A stretch of 64,000 nucleotides of DNA from Canna indica (GCA_034359265.1 CP136895.1:54144001-54208000); one strand, 5' to 3'; positions 44,677 to 57,424 are shown, counted from the first letter of the stretch. Numbers and translations are program-made. The notes: generated by a model not told the origin, from the sequence alone.

Positions 44677-45225
44677 GGGTAAATTACACTAATCTCTCCT
44701 AAGATTTAGTAAAATTAGACTGATCTCCTCTCTATTTGTCTAGGTGACACTCACCTCCCCTGTAGCTAACAGTGTTAAACGAAGTCCGTTAATAATGTGA
44801 TTTTTTCCTTATGCCCCTTGCTAAAAAATTATAAAAATGCATGCATAAAATAATTAAATAAATATCTTTAAAATATAAATTTGAGAGAAATTAGTTATTA
44901 TTTAATATTTTTCATGAAATTAGTATTAGTTGAATGTGAAAATTAAAATGTTAAGCACTCATGGGCGGGAAATATGAGAGAATGTGAGTTAAATAACATA
45001 AGGGTATTTTTGTCATTTAAAATAAGTAAAAGCTGCAAATATTTCAAAAATGTCATGAGTAAGCATATGTAGTGCACATGACAAACACTCCACTAATAAT
45101 TTTCATTAGTAGAGGAGGTCTGTGTAATCTTTTACAAAACTTGGGGATCACAATACAAAGTTACAAATAGATGGGAGGTTAGTGTGATTTCACTTAACCT
45201 CAGGAGAGGCCAGTGTAATTTATCT
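44677..45225. mobile_element. Mutator-like MITE, 549 bp
   Basis: Termini GGGTAAATTACACTAATCTC (left) and the complement of AGATAAATTACACTGGCCTC (right) form inverted repeats of about 65 bp. The 9-bp flanks TTTGATCAT (44668-44676) and TTTGCTCAT (45226-45234) match at eight of nine positions, as expected of Mutator-type insertion. The inside is AT-rich and noncoding. Confidence 0.75.
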
Positions 45226-45330
45226 TTTGCTCATTTATTCAAGGGATTTGTTTATCCTCTTGGAGTGACTCGTGCAGTCGGATCCCCGTCTGGGCATAGT
45301 AGGTCGGTGTTTTAGATTGGGCTAACTTAA

Positions 45331-45380
<50 letters not shown>
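45331..45380. repeat. Compound microsatellite (AT)n(AG)n
   Basis: About 13 AT units are followed by about 12 AG units; the nearby purine-rich stretch to 45480 extends it. The minus-strand ORF over it is a low-complexity artefact. Confidence 0.9.
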
Positions 45381-45381
<1 letters not shown>

Positions 45382-45513
45382 TGAAAAAAGAAAAAATGTA
45401 CACTAAAGAAAAATATATAGAGAGGAGACATGAGAGGGAGAGGAAGGAGACGTAGAGAGAGAAAGGTGAAAATATATATATATATAAACTTAATAAAAAT
45501 CTCAATTTGCCAT

Positions 45514-47879
45514 TGTAATATCCTAGATATTAATATTTATTTGTGTTATTATTTGTGATTATCAGTCTAGCGGGCTAGTTCGAGGTCGAGCCGAGTCGAC
45601 TCAGGGTCCAGTGCGAGCTCGCGAGCTCAGGTAAGTAGGAATATGAATTATGCGATTTTTTTTCCTACATAGATAAATTTATTGAATTTGTCTATTTCGT
45701 GTGCTTGAGTTATTAAATTATGTTGCATATGGATGTGCATATAAGTGATGCTTGTATCTAGCATAGGGTTAGTTTGGGTTAGCGAATTGCGGATCCGGAT
45801 TGAAGTGAGTGAGGGTTAGGGTGTGAATAGGAAGCTATAGGAGGGGATTATAAACCCCCCCCCTAAGGCTAGGCGGCTCCCTATTGGAGCCGCACCAGCC
45901 GAGTGGAGAGAGGAGCCACCCAGCCAAGCCGAGCCACCCCTCTCCCCTTTCCTCTTCCTTGGAGCCGCCGCCCTCAAGCACCCAGCCATCGAGCCCTCCC
46001 TTCTCTCCCTCTTGAAGACGACGCCCCTCTTCCTTGTTTGCAGTCGAGCCACCCCTTGAGTTCTTGGAGTCGCCGCACCTTTGAGGTCGGATTCGAAGGC
46101 CGCCGCTTGGAAGTCCTTCTCTATTTCTTTTTTCTAATCTTGTGAGTGGATCTTCCCTCCCCCTTTCTTTGGTTTCCTTGCGTTCTTGAGCCATTCTTGA
46201 AGTCGAGGTATTTTTGTGAGTTTTTCTGTCGACTCTTGAGTTTTGCCGTTTTCTTTTGTTGCCATGGAAGAGGAGGCCCGAAGCCCCCTCCCCCCCCCCC
46301 TATGGGGCTTGGCAGCCCTAGGGTTACGCTAGGGGTGCTCAGCCAAGGAGGATTTGGGTCGCCCTCAAGGTGTTCGGTGAAATGCCTAAGAGGAATTTTC
46401 GATGTTCTTGATGTCTAAACTTTTAAATTCCTAATCTTGAATATGTCCCTATGATGCTATGCATGATCCCTATCTAGATCTTTAATTTCAGCTTATGAAT
46501 CCATGTTTTGTATGTGAAAAGACTTAAATATTGTTACCATGTATGTTCTCGATGAGTTCTTGATGTTGAATCTTAAGTCTTGGTTTAATGATGATGTGGA
46601 TGCATGCTAAGTATTGATTAAGAATTGTGAATTAATCCTTGTATGATTTTCTTGGTGAATAAATTTGTTATAGTGGTAATTAAGGATTTTAATTATTGTA
46701 ATTTTTGGATTAATTATCTTGATAAGTTGAGAACTCAATCTTGTGGGAATTTCATGCTAAAAATGTTAATTCATGACTGATTTTGAAATCTCTGTTGTGA
46801 TGCGTATAGTTTAATAGACATAGTTGTGTAACCTATTATTTTGACCAGAAAATATAGTACGGATCCATAGGACAACTCTGGGAGTCAGATTTGATTTAGG
46901 TGCACCAGTTTTTGGCTCAACAAGACACTAAAAACAAAACCCTAATTTTGGCAAATGGAAATATTAATTTCATAATTAAAATTTAAGGGGCAGCATAATC
47001 TATTAAGAACCAACAAATTAAATTTTGTGCATGAAATAAAACCTCATGGGTTTATGATGTTACGGGTCTAAGAGTTGGGATCGGGTATTGGGTGTTGTAG
47101 CGCTCCCAATAAAGACATCCCTAAGACACCGTAGGAAACACTTGACTTAGGTCATATTGCGACATATCTTTATGAATAGCAGAGAGGCTCGACTAGGAGC
47201 CGGATTATGGGCTCGGCCCGAAAGGTTGGATGGCTAATTCCCAACCTGTGTTTAAAGGAATAAGTTCAGATGGGTGACTCCCGATTATTCCTACGTCATT
47301 CTTTGAAACAAGTTCGGATGGACAAATCTGGATTGTTCGTGTGTTTTCTCGTGGAACAAGTTCGGATAGGCAAATCCCGATTGTTCCCAAGCTTCTTTCA
47401 AGGAATAAATTCACACGAGCAAATCCCAATTATTCTTGTGATATCTTTAAGGGATAAGTTTGAATGGGCTAATCCCAATTGTTCCTACGCATCTCGTGAA
47501 GCAAGTTCGGACGGGCAAATCCTGATTGCTCCCGAGTTTCTTTATTATAGGATAAGCTCGGATGGGCCAATGCCGATTATCCTAGTATGCCTTGAGTATG
47601 ATTTGCTGCCTTTGGGCACGGTAGGCTGAGGCCTATTGCACTTCACTGCTAGAGTGTTGGATGCCTTCGGGTGTGTGGTGGCCAGGTGGCCTGATAGCTA
47701 GTCACTCCCTTGTAGCTTTATTCCTGTTTGAGACATGTGTTTTATCATATGCTATATCTCTGTGTTTAGTTTCTCATGGGGGTTGGTAGAACCGCTCGTG
47801 GGGGTTCGACTGGAGCACTAGGCACGGCTGAAGGGCAGATGAGCCAAATTGATCTCATAGCAGTCCAAGTTAGGGGTCG
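45514..47879 (+). mobile_element. Gypsy LTR A' (related to family A), cut by element C
   Basis: It begins TGTAATATCCTAGATATT. It shares with family A the GA/GC-rich leader (45850-46090), TATA (GATTATAAACCCCCC at about 45846), 'cagccctagggtta' block, the 'gaataagttcggatgggc' minisatellite (47225-47590), and the final 'gcagtccaagttaggggtcg'. It stops about 360 bp before the expected LTR end because element C starts at 47880. Confidence 0.8.
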
Positions 47880-49592
47880 TGTCACACCCCATTTGAGGGT
47901 AGTGTGACCGGCCAGGGTCTACGTTCTACCCTGTAGCCAACTATCTACACTGACGTCAAGAAAACCAGAACATATCGAATAAAAGAAACCACAATGCAAT
48001 CTTTATTTAAATTTTCAAAGTTCACAATTATATATTTTTCAAAACCATCTACACCTAATAATTCTAGGTTTCCAAAATGAATACAAGAAGTCCTAAAAAT
48101 TGTGTCATTTCCAAGTTAAGTTTCCATATCTAATATGTACCTTGCGATGTTCTACATGTTATCTAGCATCATACGCTACCTTGGGTGAAGAATTTTGTGA
48201 ACCGAACTTGGAATTCCACCCATGAACATTTCCGGACAGCATATATAAAATAAAGAAAGGTAAATATAATTCACACAACTACTATGTATAACTACGATAT
48301 TCAACGATAAACATTTATATACTGCATTTCAAATTAAATTCAATATGAAACAGCTTATCTAAGCATGGTAAGATAGCAATGAATTCAACAAGGCATGTAC
48401 TAATAAGCATGGTAAAAATATCACATCATTTCAAAAATTTAAGGAGGAATGATCTAAGGATGGTCACTATTCTATCATTCCTATAATCACATGCATCAAT
48501 AAAATAGCTTGCTATATTTATAGTCTTTCCTAAGTGTCATCATGTCTCTATTGTTTGAGCACTCTAACTATGGAATTTACCATCTAAAGCTCACTCTCTC
48601 CCTCCCCCTAGGCTTGGCCGAGACTTGAGCATGGTGAACCTTGCTTGACCATGCCCCTCAGGGTAGGAAGGGGAGAGGAGGATTAACCCCCGACCCTAAA
48701 TCATTGTCTCCGCTATATTTTAGTTACATATTGACTAGTTTGCCCCTCCCCCTATACTCGGTCGAGCCTTGCTCATGGAATTTTGGGGTTGCTCAGCCGA
48801 ACCTTTGAGCCTTAGGGAAGATGAGTTTCCTTAACACTTGAAATCAATGACTTTGAACACACTATTCATGAAACTGAGATCATCCGAGGGCTCTACTTCC
48901 GTCAAGAGAATTGGGGAAAATTTTGGCATGACCTTTCCCCTTTTCCCATGGTTTGGCAGCCCTAATACTCAAGAAATCGACGAGAAATCTTGATGATCCG
49001 ACAAGAATTGATACAAAACAGCGAATATACAATCTTGAAACCAAGAATCGTCAGAAACTTGCGAGATAACACATCCTTACAATCCTAGGGGTTCAGCTAC
49101 CCGCCTCCCCCAATCCATCAAACCTAACCACTCACCTTTGCTTCAGGAAGATTAAGGATCGGATGTTGACGACCTCGAATCTTCCGGCGACATCACGAAA
49201 CCCAGATCGATCAAGATCTCCCTTCCTTGCTCCCCCTCCTTCTCTCCCTATGCGCTGCCTTGTGTGACTCCTAGATGAGTCGCATGACAGCTTTGATGAG
49301 GGATTTTAATCCCTCATCTAACATGCCATACTTGCACTTGCCACTTACTACTAACTCGACTCAGTCCAAGTTCGACTTGGGTTCCGACTCTATCCACAAC
49401 ACGAGTCGATCTAAACTCGATTAAGGTATAAATGCATAAATGGAAAGTCATTTACCCAATTTAATTGCATACATCATTAGTCGAGTCATACCTTCTTCTC
49501 AAGGCGATTCCGAGGCACGACTCGATTAACCCCAGGTCTGGCGGGCTGCACCAAAATAGATGTTATATTAGGAAATTTTTTCGAGTCTTACA
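47880..49592 (-). repeat. 3' LTR of element C, internally deleted
   Basis: 1713 bp against 2562 bp for the right LTR; near 48050 it jumps from 'tttttcaaaacca' to 'tctacacctaataattctag', skipping about 850 bp present at 54713-55563. Confidence 0.85.
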
Positions 49593-49610
49593 ACCTTCCC
49601 CCCTTAACGG
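49593..49610 (-). other. Polypurine tract of element C
   Basis: Complement reads CCGTTAAGGGGGGAAGGT directly before the 3' LTR. Confidence 0.8.
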
Positions 49611-51221
49611 AAATTTGTCCTCGAATTTAATTGAATAACCAAGACTTATCGGCTCTTCAAACAAGGAAGGGTAGCGCTCTCTCATGCCTTGCTCTACCTC
49701 CCAAGTGGCCTCTTGCCTGGAATGGTGCTCTCATCTGACTTTTACCAGGGGAATTTCTTTGGATCTTAGCTTCCTAACTTGGCGGTCAAGGATCTCTACC
49801 GGCCTTTCCTCGAATGAGACAGGCGAATCTACCTCAATTGAAGAAGGTTCGATCACATGCGAATCATCCTTTACATATCTTCGAAGCATGGATACATGGA
49901 AGACCTGGTGCACTCTGCTTAGGCTAGGAGGCAAAGCCAGCTCATAAGCCACTCCGCCCCTCCACTTGAGAATAGGGAAAGGCCCAATGAACCTAGGGCT
50001 CAACTTTCCCTTCTTCCCAAACTGAACCACCCCTTTCATAGGGGAGACCTTCATGAACACTAAATCACCCTCGGCGAATTCCAATTCTCGGGCCTTCTTA
50101 TCGACATACATTTTCTAACGACTCTAGGCCGCCAGCAATCTTACCTTTATAGTTTTCACCTTCTCTACCGCCTCCTCCACCAGATCAGGACCCACCATGA
50201 GTGATTCCCCAACCTCAAACCAGTCCATCGGAGACCTACACCACCGTCCATACAAGGCCTCGAAGGGAGCCATGCCAATGCTACTGTGATAGCTATTGTT
50301 GTAGGCAAACTCTATCAGTGGTAGGTGTTTTTCCCAGCTGTCGGCCATATCCAGGACGCATGCCCTCAGCATGTCCTCCAAGGTTTGAATGGTCCTCTCT
50401 GACTGTCCGTCAGCCTGTGGGTGGAAAGTTGTGCTAAAACGCACCTGCCTATCCAATGCTTCCTGGAAGGACTACCAAAACCAGGCTGTGAACTGGGTAC
50501 CGCGATCGGATATAATCATCATGTTGGTACCATGGTATGCCACAATCCTGTCTAGGAATAGTCTAGTGTACTATTCCGCAGAAAAGGTAGTCTTCACTGG
50601 AATGAAGTGCGCGGTCTTGGTTAACCGGCCCACTACTACCCAAATGGAGTCAAAGCGTCCCTTTGACTTAGGCAACCCGGTCACTAGGTCCATGGTGATT
50701 TTGTCCCACTTCCACTCGGGCACCTCGAGGTTTTGCAGTAGTCCCGCGGGCTTCAGGTGTTCGGCCTTCACCTGCTGGCAGACCAGACATTTGGAGACAA
50801 ACTCTGCTACCTCTCTTTTCATACCCTTCCACCAGTAATGCTGCCTTAAATCATGGTACATCTTGGTGGCCCCCTGATACATCGTATAAGTGGAATGATG
50901 ACCTAGTTCCAGGACTTGCCTACGCACCTCTGCCATATCTGGCACCACGATTCGGTCTTTGAACCTCAGTACACCCTCTGAGTCCAACCTGAATCTGTTC
51001 TCTGCATCGCCTCTTTGCACCAGATCCTTGGTTAGCACACAAAATAATTCTCTCCCTACGCGGCACGCAGCATATCCACCATTGTGGATTGTACCCGCAG
51101 GTGTGCCACCAAGGCACCTGAAGCTGACACTGATAAGGTTGTACCCCCATCTAGGCACAACGCCAACTCTTGAGCTAGAGGCCTCCGCTTAATTTCCAAG
51201 TGAGCCAAACTGCCCATGGAT
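49611..51221 (-). pseudogene. Element C integrase and C-terminal region
   Basis: Read leftwards from 51221: the post-RNase H linker [34 protein letters not shown], the integrase zinc-binding CLVCQQVKAEH, then the catalytic core. Asp-1 is changed (WVVVGRLTKTAHF where element A has VVVDRL); Asp-2 remains in the SDRGTQF segment, and the Glu in SERTIQTLEDML. A TAG at 50472-50474 falls where element A has Gln. The last part (50111-49731) has KLSPRFIGPFPIL and RKLRSKEIPLVKVR, then a stop before the final EATWEVEQ segment. Confidence 0.85.
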
Positions 51222-53510
51222 ATATGGCACCACCACCTGCCCTCCAACTGCACCATGACGACAAGCCTCAATCACTGATCATGCTCTGCAAAAACAAAGG
51301 AAACAAATTGTGAGTCCACTTGGGATTCAGTGAGCGGTTTTTTCGAACCTCCACATAATCCATAATTAGTCATGCATAACATATAAACCAGCATAGAATA
51401 TAATCAGAGAGGTAAGCTACTTTTTAGTGTGGCTATCGACCCCATGGGTCATTCTGTATACACCATATAGGAGAGACCTGCTATAACGGCCTAACTTTGC
51501 CACCTGGCATCTGGCCCTTAAGGCCTACTTATGGTATAAGAATCCCGACTAAAATCGGCCCTACCATCCAAGGTAGAGTCACACTGGCCATTTGGCCACA
51601 TCATATTGTAAACAAGAAATCCCGGGCCATTGACTAGGATGGTCTACTAGTCTCTGGACATCGTCTGGGGTAGAGATAGCTAGTCCCACCCAACTGGGCT
51701 CTGACACCTAGCGGGCCCGCTGGTGCATCTCAAGACCTAATCACTGGCCGAGTTAAGCATTGGTCATTTCCAACCGCCCATGCTTCTCGGCAGACCATCG
51801 CAAGCACATCACACAATCAAAATATCCTAGGGTTTTCTTTTATACACCGCGGGTAGTTGCCCGCATCCGGCCCTCACTCGACCTATAGGGTCAACAATTC
51901 AATGTCACCCTTCCGAAAAATATGTACACCTAATAATTCTAGGTTTCCAAAAATGAATACAAGAAATCTTAGAAGGTGAGTCATTCCCTAGTTATGTTTC
52001 CATATCTAATATGTACCTTGCAAAGTCCTACATGTTATCTAGCGTCATACGCTATCTTGGGTGAAGAATTCCGTGTACCGGACTTGGAATTTCACCCATT
52101 AACATTTCCGGACAGCATATATATATAAACGAAATGTAATTATAATTCACAACAACTATCATGCATAACTATGAGATTCAATGATAAAAATTTATATACT
52201 GCATATAGAATTTATTTCAATATGGAACATCGTATCTAGCATGGTAAAATATCAAATAATTCCCACAAGGAATATACTATCTAGCATGGTAAAAATATCC
52301 CAACGACACTTACCAAATTTAATCATGAGCAACAAATATCATGAGGAAGCCGAATTAAAGAGGTAAATAATCCATTGATTACACCAATAAGTAACATGCA
52401 ATAAACATAGCAACAATTAAACATGATACCTGAAATTTAATGAAACCATTCCTTTGATGCATGTACCATAACCATCATGTTCATGTGAGCATTAGCAAGA
52501 ACATTTCCATATTCATGAGAATGTAGATTAACATTTTCTATCAATTACTAAGATGAACAGTAATCATGTATTATAATTTGAACCTAACATTAAGCATGAA
52601 AGCGGGAAATAAGATGACATAACATGAGATCCGGCGTATCGATCTGAACAACCCCAATTTCCCTCCCCTATCCACTGCTCGGCCGACTCAAGCAGTGTAA
52701 TAACCAGCTCAGCCGAGCCCTCTAGGGATGGTAAACATGGTTGCGGCAACAACACGAGCATCAATCCAAAAGTCTAAAACAAATCGAACACAAGACGATC
52801 CATGAGTCGCTAGACGAGCGAGGAAATTGGGGAAATTTTTGGCATGACCTTTCCCCTTCTTCCTCCACTCGGCCAGCCCACAAAGAAATGAAATAAATCT
52901 GATTTAAACCATCAAATCGCAGGTATACATATCTATTAAGGTTCTAACACGAGAAGACGCATAGATCGACAAGAAACTCGTGAAAATGACCCGATTCAAA
53001 ATTGCTAGGGTCGGCTACCTGCCTCCCCTCATAAAACTCTAACCACTCACCTTTGTTTGATGAAAAAGAAGGATCGGACACTAGCGATCTCAAATCCAAC
53101 GGCAATGACGCGATCTCCGGCCGACCAAGATCTCTCTTCCCCTCTGTCCTTTCTCCCTTGCTCGGGCTTTGTGCGGCTCCTAAATGAGCCACACGGCTCA
53201 ATGATGAGGGATTTTATTCCCTCATCAACAATGACTTAAATGCCCAACTTACACGACTTAACCTTGACTCGACTTAGTCCGAGTCCAACTTGGGTTCCGA
53301 CTCTAACCGCAACATGAGTTGATCTTAACTTAACTAAAGCATCAATGCATAAAAGAAAAGAGTCATTCACCCAATTTAATTGTATACATCATTAGTCGAG
53401 TCATACCTTCTACTCGAGGCGATCCTGAGGCTCGACTCGATTAACCCCGTGTCCGGCGCGCTGCACCAAAATAGATTTTTATATTAGGATTTTTTTTTTC
53501 GTGTCTTACA
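51222..53510 (-). mobile_element. LTR fragment of family C inside element C
   Basis: From 'tatggcaccaccacctgccc' (51222) to 'gtgtcttaca' (53510) it parallels 54860-57109. The minus-strand TG end (TGTAAGACACG) is intact at 53510, but the other end is truncated by about 310 bp. It joins the gag zinc-knuckle region on the right to the RNase H/integrase linker on the left, so insertion was coupled to a deletion of protease and RT. Confidence 0.8.
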
Positions 53511-53841
53511 GCGGCCCCCTGTTCTACATCTGCCCTCTCTGAGCCACTAACCCCACTAACATAGGTGCCTTTCCTTTTGACTGCTTGGACTTCTGGCCAA
53601 CTCTCTCCGGACAGTCCTTCTTGAAGTGCCTGACTCGACCACATTTATAGCAAGCATCCGTGTGGACAAGACAAGCCCCCCAGTGCCTCCGACTGCTGCT
53701 GCCACATTGCAGCACCTCAACCTTCTGAGAGACACCTCCTAACACTGACATGCCACCAGACTTGCGCAGCATCTCAAAGTCCCATGCCAGCTTATCGCGA
53801 ACACTCATTATAGCAAGCATGCTCATGAATGCCAAAATCAC
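53511..53841 (-). pseudogene. Element C gag, C-terminal part with zinc knuckle
   Basis: The minus-strand frame 53841-53524 contains MSVRDKLAWDFEMLRKSGG and the CCHC knuckle CYKCGRVRHFKKDCP (about 53600-53645), followed by a basic stretch GQKSKQSKGKAPM. This is the nucleic-acid-binding nucleocapsid part of gag. The N-terminal gag domain upstream is not recognisable. Confidence 0.8.
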
Positions 53842-54530
53842 TCAGCCCATGCTGGCCCAACAGAAAACAATACATTCACACAACCCAAACCGGCCCAAAC
53901 CAAGCAATCATACCAGTCGATCACTAGAATCTATCTAGCGAGTCTTCTACCTGGGCCTCTCTTGTTGGGAATAGCCAACCCAACCAAATTCACTCAGGGC
54001 TAATGTCAGTGTGGTCCCCCCTCGGGTCTAACATCAGTGTGGCTCACTGATGTAGTATCAAGACCCAAAATCCACTCACCGAGTTGGGACCAACTTGCCA
54101 AGTCAGTACGCTTCTCGGCCCGGCCATCGCTCATCCACAAGCACAAACATAATCAATATCCATGCACAGTACACACAAGTACATAAAGAATATTTTCTAC
54201 TGACAACCGAGGTACGCGTCTAAGCGCCCCCACTCAACCCTCTCTTGGGTCCAACATCTTGGCTCTATGTTTTATCACCCAAATTACTGTCACTGTCGCT
54301 TAGTGCTGCATTGGGAGCCTCCATTGCACTAGCTATCGCAGAAAAGAAAAATAGATTGCTTGTCACATAATAAATTCTTAACTAGAGCTTTTTAAAATTT
54401 ACTAACCGCATGATGCGCTGAGTGCAGTAGTGGTCGCCCGATCTCGTAGCATAACTATACCGTATGCCGACACGCTAGCATATGTCTCATACGGTATCGA
54501 ACACTTAGTCATAGTCAAGACCTAACCTAG
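53842..54530 (-). other. Leader region of element C with foreign LTR-like piece
   Basis: 54270-54530 is leader: 'cgctagcatatgtctcatac' resembles the leader of element A at about 32360. 53940-54260 ('ctaatgtcagtgtggtcc', 'catcagtgtggctcactgatg') resembles the reverse complement of the family B LTR block at 29560-29720. So an LTR fragment seems to have replaced gag's N-terminus. Confidence 0.5.
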
Positions 54531-54543
54531 TGCTCTGATACCA
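54531..54543 (-). other. Primer-binding site of element C
   Basis: Plus-strand tgctctgatacca is the complement of TGGTATCAGAGCA, four bases from the 5' LTR. Confidence 0.9.
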
Positions 54544-54547
54544 ACTT

Positions 54548-57109
54548 TGTCACACCCCATCTGAGGGTAGTTTGACTAGCCAGGGTCTACGTTCTACCCT
54601 GTAGCCTACTGTCTACACTGACCGTCAAGAAAATCGGAACATATCGAATAAAAGAAACCACAATGCAATCTTTATTTAAATTTTCAAAGTTCACAATTAT
54701 ATATTTTTCAAAACCAAAGGAGAAAACTAACATCGTCACAACTGGAACTTCTCGAGTATCAAAGTTTAATACAAGCTTTTAAAAACAATAACTATCAGTG
54801 CAGAAAAAGAAACGACAACATGACACTGGACTATGACTAAAGAACACTGCTAAGAGATTTGGCACCATCACCTACCCTCCCAGCTGCACCATGACGACAA
54901 GCCTCAATCACTGATCATGCTCTGCAAAATAAAGAAACAAACCGTGAGTCCACTTGGGACTCGGTGAGCGGTTCTTCCGAACCTCCACATAATCCTCAAT
55001 TAGGCATGCATAACATATAAGGCAGCATAGTATATAGTTAGGGAGATAAACTACTTTTTAATATGAATACCGACCCCATCGGTCATTCTGTATAGACCAT
55101 ACATGAGAAAAACCTGCCATAACTGCCTAATTAAGCCACCTGGCATCCGGCCCTTAGGGCCTACTTATGGTATAACAATCCTGGCTATACCCGGCCCTAC
55201 CATACAAAGGTAGAATCACACTGGTCGCTCGGCCACATCATATCAAGATGAAGTCAAGAAATCCCCGGCCATCGACTAGGATGGTCTACTAGTCTCCGGA
55301 CACCGTCTGGGGTAGGGATAGCTAGTCCCACCCAACTGTGGTCTGACACCTAGTGGGCCCGTTGGTGCATCTCAAGATCCAATCACTGGCCGAGTCAAGC
55401 ATTGGTAATTTCCGACCGCCCATGCTTCTCGGTAGACCATCTCAATCACATCACACAATCAAAATGTCCTAGGGTTTCCTTATATACACTTCGGGCAGTT
55501 GCTCGTATCCGGCCCTAATCTAGCCTACTGGGTCAACAATTTAATGTTACCCCTCCGAAAACATGTACACCTAATAATTCTAGGTTTCCAAAATGAATAC
55601 AAGAAGTCCTAGAAATTGTGTCATTTCCTAGTTAAGTTTCCATATCTAATATGTACCTTGCGATGTTCTACATGTTATCTAGCATCATACGCTACCTTGG
55701 GTGAAGAATTTTGTGAACCGAACTTGGAATTCTACCCATGAACATTTTCGGACAGCATATATAAAATAAAGAAAGGTAAATATAATTCACACAACTACTA
55801 TGTATAATTACGATATTCAAGGATAAACATTTATATACTGCATTCAGAATTAAATTCAATATGAAACAGCTTATCTAGCATGGTAAGATAGCAATGAATT
55901 CAACAAGGCATGTACTAATAAGCATGGTAAAAATATCACATCATTTCAAAAATTTAAGGAGGAATGATCTAAGGATGGTCACTATGCTATCATTCCTATA
56001 ATCACATGCATCAATAAAATAGCTTGCTATATTTAGAGTCTTTCCTAAGTGTCATCATGTCTCTATTGTTTGAGCACTCTAACTATGGAATTTACCATCT
56101 AAAGCTCACTCTCTCCCTCCCCCTAGGCTTGGCCGAGCCTTGAACAAGGTGAACCTTGCTCGGCCATGCCGCTTAGGGTAGGAAGGGGAGAGAAGGATTA
56201 ACCCCCGACCCTAAATCATTATCTCCGCTATATTTTAGTTACATATTAACTAGTTTGCCCCTCCCCCTATACTCGGTCGAGCCTTGCTAATGGAATTTTG
56301 GGATTGCTCGGCCGAACCTTTGAGCCTTAGGGAAGATGAGTTTCCTTAACACTTGAAATCAATGACTTTGAACACACTATTCATGAAATTGAGATCATCT
56401 GAGGGCTCTACTTTCGTCAAGGGAATTGGGGAAAATTTTGGCATGACCTTTCCCCTTTTCCCATGGTTCAGCAGCCCTAATACTCAAGAAATCGATGAGA
56501 AATCTTGACGATCCGACAAGAATCAATACAAAACAGTGAATATACAATCTTGAAACCAAGAATCGTCGGAAACTCACGAGAAAACACATCCTAACAATCC
56601 TAGGGGTTCGGCTACCCGCCTCCCCCAATCCATCAAACCTAACCACTCACCTTTGCTTGAGGAAGATGAAGGATCGGATGCTGATGACATCGAATGTCCC
56701 GGCGACGGCGCAAAACTCGGATCGATCAAGATCTCCCTTCCTTGCTCCCTCTCCTTCTCTCCCTATGCACTGCCTTGTGTGACTCCTAGATGAGTCGCAC
56801 GGCAGGTTGGATGAGGGATTTTAATCCCTCAACTAACATGCCATACTTGGACTTGCCACTTACTATTGACTCGACTCAGTCCGAGTTCGACTTGGGTTCT
56901 GACTCTATCCGTAACACAAGTCGATCTAAACTCGATTAAGGTATAAATGCATAAAAGGAAAGAGTCATTTACCCAATTTAATTGCATACATCATTTGTCG
57001 AGTCTTAACTTCTTCTCGAGGCGATTCCGAGGCTCGACTCGACTAACCTCGGGTCCGACGGGCTGCACCAAAATAGATTTTATATTAGAAAAATTTTTCG
57101 GGTCTTATA
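54548..57109 (-). repeat. 5' LTR of element C
   Basis: Full-length LTR (2562 bp) from TGTCACACCCCATCTG to GGGTCTTATA; the last bases (expected TTACA) are altered or cut at the CACTA-3 junction. It carries the splice-donor-like 'accactcaccttt' at 56641. Confidence 0.85.
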
Positions 57110-57124
57110 CACTACTAGAAATTA

Positions 57125-57412
57125 GGTCTTCAGCAACGGCTATCAGCAACGGCCGCTCGAGCCGTTGCTATTTGCAACGGCATTCTTACGGCCGCCCGAG
57201 CCGTTGCAGATATTTGTATCTGCAATGGCGTTCTAACGGAAACCCGAGCCATTGCTAATTATTTTAATTATCAGCAACGGCTTTCTGACGGAAAGGTGAG
57301 CCGTTGTTGATATTTTAATTATCAGCAACGGCTTGCTAACGGACAAGTGAGCCGTTGCTGATGATAACTTATTAGCAACGGCTTTCTAACGGGCGAGTGA
57401 ACCGTTGCTGAT
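57125..57412. repeat. 5' subterminal repeats of CACTA-3
   Basis: At least a dozen copies of CAGCAACGGC or its complement GCCGTTGCTG alternate over 290 bp. In characterised CACTA elements such motifs bind the TNPA-type protein and bring the ends together. Confidence 0.85.
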
Positions 57413-57415
57413 AAG

Positions 57416-57424
57416 TTTATATAG
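57416..57424 (+). promoter_or_regulatory. TATA box of CACTA-3
   Basis: TTTATATAG follows the subterminal repeats and precedes a GC-rich leader (57430-57720). Confidence 0.65.

Larger units (their letters stand above)
47880..57109 (-). mobile_element. Element C: Ty3/gypsy (Tekay/Del-like), minus strand
   Basis: The LTRs are 47880-49592 (3', left) and 54548-57109 (5', right), both starting TGTCACACCCCAT on the plus strand. A polypurine tract (complement of CCGTTAAGGGGGGAAGGT) abuts the left LTR, and a tRNA-Met primer site (complement TGGTATCAGAGCA) abuts the right one. Integrase/C-terminal sequence and a gag zinc knuckle remain; protease, RT and most of RNase H are replaced by an LTR fragment. 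It sits inside LTR A'. Confidence 0.85.

Noticed and set aside
45239..45505. Minus-strand ORF rich in Ser, Leu, Tyr and Ile
   Set aside because: It is a translation of the (AT)n(AG)n microsatellite.
54900..55560. Conserved unique sequence between repeats
   Set aside because: It aligns with 51290-51900 and is simply part of LTR family C that is deleted in the left LTR.
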